Part shown: positions 58,074-64,000 of the stretch, one piece after another
Numbering within the stretch: the stretch's first letter is position 1
Layout: every line of letters begins with the position of its first letter
Assembly: GCA_038277395.1 (NCBI GenBank)
Contig: CM076197.1
Span: 31,503,348 to 31,567,347, forward strand
Direction: 5' to 3'
Length of the DNA stretch: 64,000 nt
From: Dryocosmus kuriphilus
Taxonomy: Eukaryota; Arthropoda; Insecta; Hymenoptera; Cynipidae
Made by a program: the position numbers and the translations under genes
Notes under the pieces: generated by a model
The model's input: the letters and a program-made list of their open reading frames with translations, nothing else
The model's database searches: none
What the model was told of the DNA's origin: nothing

Positions 58074-59227
58074 AAATTTTACATTTTGTTTTTCTGCGTG
58101 TAGGGCCACGATGTTTTCCAGTAAAATGATCGTGATCGCGGTGTCTTACTGCATTTTTTTCAAATGGTGTTTCACAAATGTGACAAGTTTTAGCTGTATG
58201 AAACTCTACTTCTTGACCTGGTGTCAGTTTTTCCATCGGTACAATATTTGATAAACAAGAATCAACTTGTTGAGCAATTTCATACAATTCTTTCATAAAC
58301 CACTCTACACAATCTTTTTCTCGATAAATTTTCAGCTTTAAAAGGGAATCAGCAAAGCTGCAATGTAAATAGTATCCGACACTGTGTGGAACATGCTTTT
58401 GACACGGTCCTGTACCTGACTCACTATCGGGAATCTCTTTCAAAAGACACTCAAGGTCAGAAAAAATAGCAAATGGGACTTTTTCCTTAAATCTATAATT
58501 TTAAAATTTTTAAATTCACTCATTGGCATTTGGTATTATCATACGGCACTGGTTCATACTTTCACAATCGAATCTGTGATTGTGCAAGGATTTCTCAAGC
58601 TTAAAATGACAGAGACACCTTTCACAAAGGTAAGTACGACGTTTACAACTTGTAATCTGAGATCTTACCAATCGGGATAGATTTTTAATCAGTACGACAT
58701 GATACAATGGATTAGTTTCATTTAATTCGTTCTCATCATCAGAATATTCAGAATAAAAATTTGTGTTTTCCAACACCAGAAGGTGAATTGTAGGACATCT
58801 TGATTTTTCTTCACTAAAATATAATGGTAAAATTTCACCCTTATTCTCATATTGTTTTATCATGTTCAATTTCGTAAACATTTATGGATAATTCATTTAC
58901 TTTTTAAAACTTTTTTATATCCTCAAAACTTATGGGGAAATCAATATCATCATATTTTAAATGTGTGTTAAAATGTGGGTAGGAATTTACATGATCTCTG
59001 TGACTGTCAGCAGGGCAGAGAGCTGTCACTACTGACCATAAGAAGCAAAAAATATCCTTATTTCTGATGTTAATTACAGCTTTCTTGTCTTTGATAAAGT
59101 TAGGCAACTCTATAAAAGTAGATTTGCCCAAATTTATCGGTAAGTATTGATTAAAATTTACCACAAGGTTTATGATTTCTGAAAGCGACCAACTTGAATC
59201 TGTCTCCTGAAATTCCTTGATTTTCAC
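58069..59227 (-). pseudogene. protein-primed DNA polymerase B, N-terminal/central fragments
   Basis: Three minus-strand frames in order. 59227-58904 has LGKSTFIELPNFIKDKKAVI, then FCFLWSVVTALCPADSHRDH. 58881-58516 has CKRRTYLCERCLCHFKLEKS with paired Cys and His. 58443-58069 has HVPHSVGYYLHCSFADSLLK, EKDCVEWFMKELYEIAQQ and the zinc-finger-like CHICETPFEKNAVRHRDHDH. This is the N-terminal half of the PolB found in arthropod Polintons. Frameshifts lie near 58890 and 58500. It replicates the element by protein priming when intact. Confidence 0.8.
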
Positions 59228-59229
59228 TA

Positions 59230-60785
59230 TGTAACATTATCAATTAAACCGGGGATCTTAAACGGATATTATTTTAATTACTCCATGCATAAAATCAATA
59301 ATTGTATAGGTTAGGACTCGAAACGCGGATTTTTCCAATAACTAAATTAGTTTTTCAGCTATGTTTTTGTTGCATTTCGAACGTCTCTCAATAATACTGA
59401 TTATTATAGAGAATATAATTTACTACTTATACTACAATAAGGAGTGCAAGATATTAAAACTTGTGAGTCCACCCAAGGGAGAGATGATTGCGATAATTGA
59501 GGATATGACTTTAATTATGATTTAATCTTTACCAATTTTATGAGCCTTAAATTCATAAGCACAACGAGGTCTTGCAATGATCAGGTTCAAGGTCGTTACT
59601 AAATGAATTTAACTTGCTTCTCATTATTCTCCCCTTTTTTGAAGTGAAGGTAAAGGTACCACAAAGATCTTCGCGCCGTTACGATTTTCTACCTCAAATC
59701 TATTTGCACAACGAGTTCCTTCAAGGATAAGGTTCAAAGTTGTTACAAATAGAAACTACGAGAAATCAATATTGATGGTTTATTAAATATAAATACTTAC
59801 ATGAAACGCGCAACACAGCCTACTTATGATATTCTTTCAACCTGAGTGACTAAGACTATTTTCCACCAAATCATGCACAACAAAGTTCTTCATGATAAAG
59901 GTTCAAAGTCGTTACATGATACCTAATTCGAAGCATATTTCTTTTGTTAAATAAATTGCCTTTGAATAGGACGTTTTAACGTTACATTAAACTCCTCCTG
60001 CACAACGAGGTCCTCTTTGAAAGAGGTTCAAAGTTGTTACTGGGAGAGTATGACCAAGTATGTTAAAATTAATTAGATCTTTCACTAAATGAAATTACCA
60101 TTGAAGAAAACCTTTTATTATTTAGTCAGATTCTTCCTGCACCACGAGGTCCTAGATAATAAAGGTTCAAAGTCATTACAAGGAGGATCTTACTTGGTAT
60201 TTTAAAAGAATCTGTCAGAAGAAGTACTTTCTCCTTCATAAACTCACGATCACTTAATTTGGAGTATTTCGTTGAAAATAAGAAAAATTCCTCGGGGATC
60301 ATGGTAATCGTGAACAAAACCAAACTATTTTCTAATTCCAAAGCAATAAACGCCAATTCAAAACGTCGTTTTCCAACGAGTAGTATGCTGATGCATCTAA
60401 TAGGTCTTCCTTCTAAGCGGTTCAGGAAACCCGTGATTGAAGAGCGGATCAAGTAGGTCTTCCTCCTGCGGGCTGCTAGAAGTAAGTGAACGATATCTGT
60501 CTTCAATTTAGAGTGCAGACCGTGAAATTCGCGGACCCAAGCTGCATCCCCACCTAATTTACATTGCGTGCGCACTCATTAATCGTACGATATGTACCTA
60601 TATATTCATCGATAGGTATATGATACGCTCCAGTTTCTATTCAAATTAGGAAAACGGTGTCCTTTAACGGGTGTGCCTAGCGTTATTTCGCCCGTCCCTC
60701 GCTACCTGTGTGATATTAGGATTTTAAATTATCACTTAGGACTAAAATTATTACTTAAGTATGTCGAACTGTCTGAACGCGCCCC
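59230..60785 (-). repeat. 3' LTR with internal tandem repeats
   Basis: The right border (about 60630-60785) matches the truncated 5' LTR (62395-62551) at roughly nine bases in ten. The LTR contains five spaced copies of a 40 bp motif (59550-60190). The minus-strand open frame 60126-60575 (149 codons) starts in the LTR, has no recognisable domain, and I do not call it a gene. Confidence 0.7.
59550..60190. repeat. five copies of a 40 bp motif in the LTR
   Basis: GCACAACGAGGTCCT followed by a short variable part and AAGGTTCAAAGTCGTTAC, at about 59559, 59706, 59875, 60000 and 60139, with spacings of 125-169 bp. The cores are better conserved than the spacers, which suggests binding sites or regulatory repeats. 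Confidence 0.75.
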
Positions 60786-61260
60786 TAAACAAATAGGTCT
60801 TTTAATCTTTAAAAGACTTATTCGTTTCAAAAGAAAGGGCAGTTTTATTATTTGATGATGTTGTTGGAAAAAGGGAACAAAATTTACTTCGATATATAAT
60901 CAAAAGAAAACGAAAAAAATTATGAAGGGATAGCATGTCGATAATAAAGCCCTATATATACATACATCGATCAATGCCCCCCTAAACTGAAAAGTTCCTT
61001 GTAAAATAAAACCGATTTTTAATATTTCTAGTATCCTCTGTACAAGATATCAACGGTTACCAACGCCCCCCCTAAACTAATGGGTACAATGAAGTTGAAA
61101 CATTCGTTTATATAATTCCACATTTATATATATTTTTTTTTATTAATCTTTTTATTTGTTTTTTTTTTGTATTATTCTATTTTTAATTGTTTAGTTTCTT
61201 AATTTCTCTAGAATTTAAAGCATGCATTTCGGTCGTATATAATCTTCCAATCCTTCTTTG
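60786..61260. other. LTR-element interior, polypurine-tract-like motif three times
   Basis: On the minus strand AGTTTAGGGGGGGCGT-like motifs stand at about 60777-60793, 60974-60990 and 61062-61079. The first lies exactly at the 3' LTR border, where a polypurine tract is expected. Otherwise AT-rich. Confidence 0.5.
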
Positions 61261-61261
61261 G

Positions 61262-61462
61262 TCAAAGGTCTGGGGTTCGTGGAGGAAATCTTAACCAATT
61301 TCCCCATGCCCAGATGGTCCAATTATGGTGACATTTTCTTACATATTCATGTTCGCACCTCGATATTCCACCCAGCTTTCTAGAATAGACATTTATACAG
61401 TTGGATTTTAAACCGTAATGGCGCTCTTTATCTAACATATGTGATTTTGTGGATTGGGACAC
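61262..61462 (-). pseudogene. short open frame in LTR element, unassigned
   Basis: 66 codons, containing SRKLGGISRCEHEYVRKCHH and WAWGNWLRFPPRTPDL. It may be a gag or pol remnant of the LTR element. I cannot assign a domain. Confidence 0.25.
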
Positions 61463-61469
61463 ATTCTAT

Positions 61470-61845
61470 GTCAAATGTTCATCAGTTAAATGATATTCAT
61501 TTTGAGTAGCTTCGTGGAGTTCAATTATGTATATTCCATTTACGACCTTTGGCATATTTTTTTCGGGATATATGAATTTTTCTAGAAATTTTTGTGTTAT
61601 TTCCTTTTTGAGTGTTTCCTGGATCCAATGTTGCGCGTATCCCATTTTAATCCATGTCGATCAATTTAGTTTTTTGGGATTCATCCTTTTCTTTCAATTC
61701 AATAGCTTTATCTTCAAAATCGTGTTTTTAATATATTTTTTAACATTCAACGAAAATCACACATGCTATAATGAGTCTAAAAATTATTAAGAATAAATAA
61801 ACTCCTTCCCTGTTTACTCATTTTGAATTTTGTGTATATCTGACG
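61470..61845 (-). pseudogene. second, more decayed copy of the protease/RT-junction fragment
   Basis: Aligns with 61990-62400: the same order of CAAAATTCAAAATGAG near its start, coding for a KFKM-like peptide, and a region corresponding to LTDEQ near its end, but with many stops. Internal tandem duplication or a second related element. Confidence 0.5.
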
Positions 61846-61860
61846 TTTTGACTCTGTTGT

Positions 61861-62392
61861 TTAGTCTCCTGTAACCCTATCAATTGTTATCTTTTCTATT
61901 TTAGTTTCATGTTTATAGATGAATATTCGACCTGATCTCCGAGAAAATATGCTTTTATACCGTGAGATGAGTTTGTAGAATCTCTCTTTTTCTAATGCGT
62001 CTAAACTTGAACATTGGGCCACTTTTTCTTCTATTTGCTCATCAGTTAATTCATATTCATCCTGGTTATTATTACATATTTCAATGGTATTAACCACTTT
62101 AATAGTTTTTGGAAGCGTTTCTTCTGGTTCTATATATTTTCCTAGACATTCGATGTGTCTTTCTTTTTGGACATCTTCAGCATCTATAATGACACGTATA
62201 TTTTTCGTGTCTTCTTCTAACAATTTAATCCTAACGGATTTGTATTTATCTTTTAATTTAATAATATTATCTTCAAGATCAATTTTACTTTTTAATCTTT
62301 TTAATAAGTCCATTCCATCGAAACACTGTTTATTTAGTCTAGGCACAATCAAGAAAACGTAAGATCCTTCCCAGTCGCCCATTTTGAATTTT
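61861..62392 (-). pseudogene. Gypsy-type pol fragment: end of protease to start of RT
   Basis: The frame enters directly from the truncated LTR (62395) with KFKMGDWEGSYVFLIVPRLN, then FDGMDLLKRLKSKIDLEDNI, the C-terminal part of a retropepsin (hydrophobic strand plus the LG/GMDLL turn). The linker that follows leads to FYKLISRYKSIFSRRSGRIF, the usual entry of Ty3/Gypsy RT. The Asp-Thr/Ser-Gly active site and all RT catalytic motifs are missing. The frame stops at 61861. A deletion thus fused the LTR to the middle of the protease. Confidence 0.7.
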
Positions 62393-62394
62393 GC

Positions 62395-62551
62395 ATAAAC
62401 CTGACACGTTTCTATTCAAATTAGGAAAACGGCGTCCCTTCACGGGTGTGCCTAGCGTTATATCGCCCGTCCCTCACTACCTGTGTGATATTAGGATTTT
62501 AAATTATCACTTAAGACTAAAATTATTACTTAAGTATGTCGGACTGCCTCA
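62395..62551 (-). repeat. truncated 5' LTR (157 bp)
   Basis: On the minus strand it starts TGAGGCAGTCCGACATAC and matches the outer 157 bp of the 3' LTR (60785 inward), including GGCACACCCGT. It then joins directly to protease coding sequence. Confidence 0.75.
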
Positions 62552-62559
62552 ACTAGAAT

Positions 62560-63113
62560 TGTTTCTGGAATATTTTCATCGTACCATCAACTGAGATCAG
62601 TAGACGGCAAAAATTTTTTATTTGAAGTATTAATCAATTTAATTTCTTTCACCATTTCACCGTCTTTTAGAAATTTAAATTTTCCCGCGAAAGAAACGTT
62701 GACTTTTAAATTTTCATTTTTTTTTTAAACTATTTTTTAATCGTGGCACAATCATAGACTTCGCGTCCTCCAAAAAATGTCTAAGGTCTTTATGCCTTAA
62801 ATTAATGACACAGCCTGTTCTTATTCTACTCTTAAATGCGGATTCTAAATCCACCCACTGAATCCTATCTCTTTTCTTTTTATTTAAATTCTTAATTCCT
62901 TTTCCTCTTTTTTTTTAATTCCTTAATTTTTTGTTTGTATGCTTTTAAAACGCCTAGTGTTGACTGAACGCGGTTCTTTTCGCCCAAAGATAAATTTCTA
63001 CTATATTTTATAATTTTGTTTAAGAATCTAACATTCTGCTTACTTAGGGTAAGCCGCTTATTAACATTTTTAATTTTTATCTTATCTACTAACAGTTTAT
63101 ATGCCTCCTCCAT
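62560..63113 (-). pseudogene. protein-primed DNA polymerase B, N-terminus
   Basis: The frame from 63113 (MEEAYKLLVDKIKIKNVNKR) is helical and basic to about 62892. After a frameshift in an A run near 62905 the conserved FKSRIRTGCVINLRHKDLRH is read (about 62850-62790), then VPRLKNS. After a second shift KVNVSFAGKFKFLKDGE and the stretch leading to the LTR insertion point at 62556 follow. The same gene continues at 59227 beyond the LTR element. The true start is uncertain because an in-frame stop lies about 45 bp upstream of this ATG. Confidence 0.65.
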
Positions 63114-63567
63114 TGTTGAAATGAGTTTCTTGGTGCTTTCCGAGTCCGCTGCTCACTCGACAAAAACTGGAAAATTTTTTTTATGTATGAAAAACCTTTT
63201 TATCACACAAGATATCACTGAATATAGCTGTAAACTAGAAAGAGAAGAAACACAAACCTCTCAAAACATCAATTTTAGCTTTTAAATTTTTGCAATTTTA
63301 GCAATTTGAGCAAAGCTAAAAGTATTCTACTGTTCTCTCGGCGGTGGTGGCGGAAGAAGGAAAACTGGGAAAAATATCTAATATTTCACTTTTAAAAAAA
63401 AAACTTTATAATCTTTTGTCAAACTCCAACCTTTCTAACCACTTTTTGTGTATTGTCTCAATAGATTCTGCCGAGTATCACGTGCGAACAAATACCACTT
63501 TTCCGAATGACTGTTTCTGTTGTACTGAGAATTCTTTACGCAGGTTGCACTATATATGTACTCTCAG

Positions 63568-63598
<31 letters not shown>

Positions 63599-64000
63599 AC
63601 CAATAGAATTTTCTAGAAACATGTCAAAAAATCACATCCTGAACAAAACATGTTTACCAGACTCTTCACTGTAATATAACACCCTCGAGAACTTTATTTC
63701 TATGTATGTTCTCGACATTTTGATCAAAACATTATTTACATCTAATTCTACTACTAGAAAACTCTTCTGGAAAAAAAGTGAATGCATCAAATCGGACAAT
63801 GTACTCTTGATTTATATTAAAGTTGCCTTGAAAAGAATGCTGCCTTACATCCAGCCTCGCACAATGTCAAGTATCCTATTTCATTTATATGATATGATAT
63901 TATATGCATCGAGTGGTAAGCGCACTCATTTAAAGCGATACCGGAAAGGAATAAGAAACGACACATTAAAAAAATACATTCTCTCTTAGATGGTCAGCGC
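63114..64000. other. region upstream of PolB; no gene seen, right Polinton end not found
   Basis: AT-rich. An (ATT)n microsatellite lies at about 63571-63593 and a TTCtaGAA core at 63611. I see no inverted copy of the 49.6 kb end, so the terminal repeat probably lies beyond the window or is lost. The short frames at 63016-63285, 63344-63616 and 63702-63989 are not supported. Confidence 0.4.

Larger units (their letters stand above)
59230..62551 (-). mobile_element. Gypsy-type LTR retroelement remnant inserted in PolB
   Basis: Flanked by the 4 bp duplication ACTA (59226-59229 and 62552-62555). Removing the insert plus one ACTA rejoins PolB in frame, which fixes the ends exactly. The plus-strand ends are TG (59230) and CA (62551). 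Coding is on the minus strand, so the 5' LTR is at the right. That LTR survives only as its first 157 bp; the 3' LTR is about 1.55 kb. Between them are two fragments of the protease-RT junction. Most of gag and pol is gone. Confidence 0.85.
49608..64000. mobile_element. gene-bearing Polinton/Maverick, decayed; right end not in window
   Basis: The left end is proposed at about 49608 (AGTGAGTG...), because the sequence inward reproduces the order of the smaller element's TIR: GAGAGCT, CATGCTAAGC, HSE, CRE, AAATTGGCG. Gene order: two small ORFs (+), integrase tail (-), DUF8207 (-), ATPase (-), PLA2 protein (+), protease (+), PolB (-). The major and minor jelly-roll capsid genes and the polymerase catalytic half are missing. 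A mariner (53157-54156), an LTR element (59230-62551) and an unidentified insert (about 56366-58073) have entered. The left end is inference. The right end was not found. Confidence 0.75.

Noticed and set aside
60126..60575. 149-codon minus-strand frame
   Set aside because: It lies within the 3' LTR and overlaps one of the LTR's repeat motifs; no domain, no start context, and LTRs of this type do not normally code.
61378..63618. Isolated TTCtaGAA sites at 61378, 61578 and 63611 as further heat-shock elements
   Set aside because: Single cores without adjacent pentamers or a CRE; expected occasionally by chance in AT-rich DNA.

Overview
The window is AT-rich eukaryotic nuclear DNA, almost certainly from an insect, built nearly entirely of transposable elements in different states of decay. 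I found no host single-copy gene. The evidence is the mix of elements: two LINEs with L1-like ORF1 proteins, a gag-only LINE family, two DD41D mariner-like elements, Polinton/Maverick DNA, and one LTR retroelement. The LINE at 40.8-45.8 kb resembles LINEs I recall as abundant in ants and wasps, so Hymenoptera is a weak inference.

Layout. 1-13 kb: AT-rich DNA with a segmental duplication (1.3-2.7 kb and 4.2-8.0 kb). The second copy carries two inserted copies of an uncharacterised repeat family, here called the GCGGGCA family. 13.3-17.6 kb: a decayed LINE on the minus strand. 17.6-22.3 kb: simple repeats, more GCGGGCA copies and the tail of a transposon-type gene. 22.55-24.06 kb: a 130-136 bp satellite with a 532 bp higher-order repeat. 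24.06-34.85 kb: two copies of one Polinton-associated gene (DUF8207 type), head to head around an intact-looking mariner. Their Asp-coding (GAT)n tract has been hit by three copies of the gag-only LINE. 34.85-38.6 kb: decayed, reiterated Polinton exons, including an integrase fragment.

38.70-49.11 kb: a Polinton-like element with both ends present: inverted repeats of about 300 bp, AG/CT termini and a perfect 6 bp target duplication (TATAAG). It has none of the core genes, and a 5 kb LINE has inserted into it. From about 49.6 kb to the end of the window lies a second, gene-bearing Polinton. It has two small plus-strand ORFs, an integrase tail, the DUF8207 gene, a packaging ATPase split by a mariner, a parvovirus-type PLA2 protein, an adenovirus-type protease lacking its expected histidine, and a PolB broken by an LTR element and another insertion. 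No major capsid gene is visible.

Most unexpected signal: the Polinton ends carry heat-shock-element arrays (TTCtaGAAnnTTC). Three of these are followed at exactly four bases by the palindromic CRE site TGACGTCA. More HSEs lie upstream of the two small ORFs, one of them 21 bp before a start codon. This suggests stress-inducible transcription from the element ends, which would need experimental proof.
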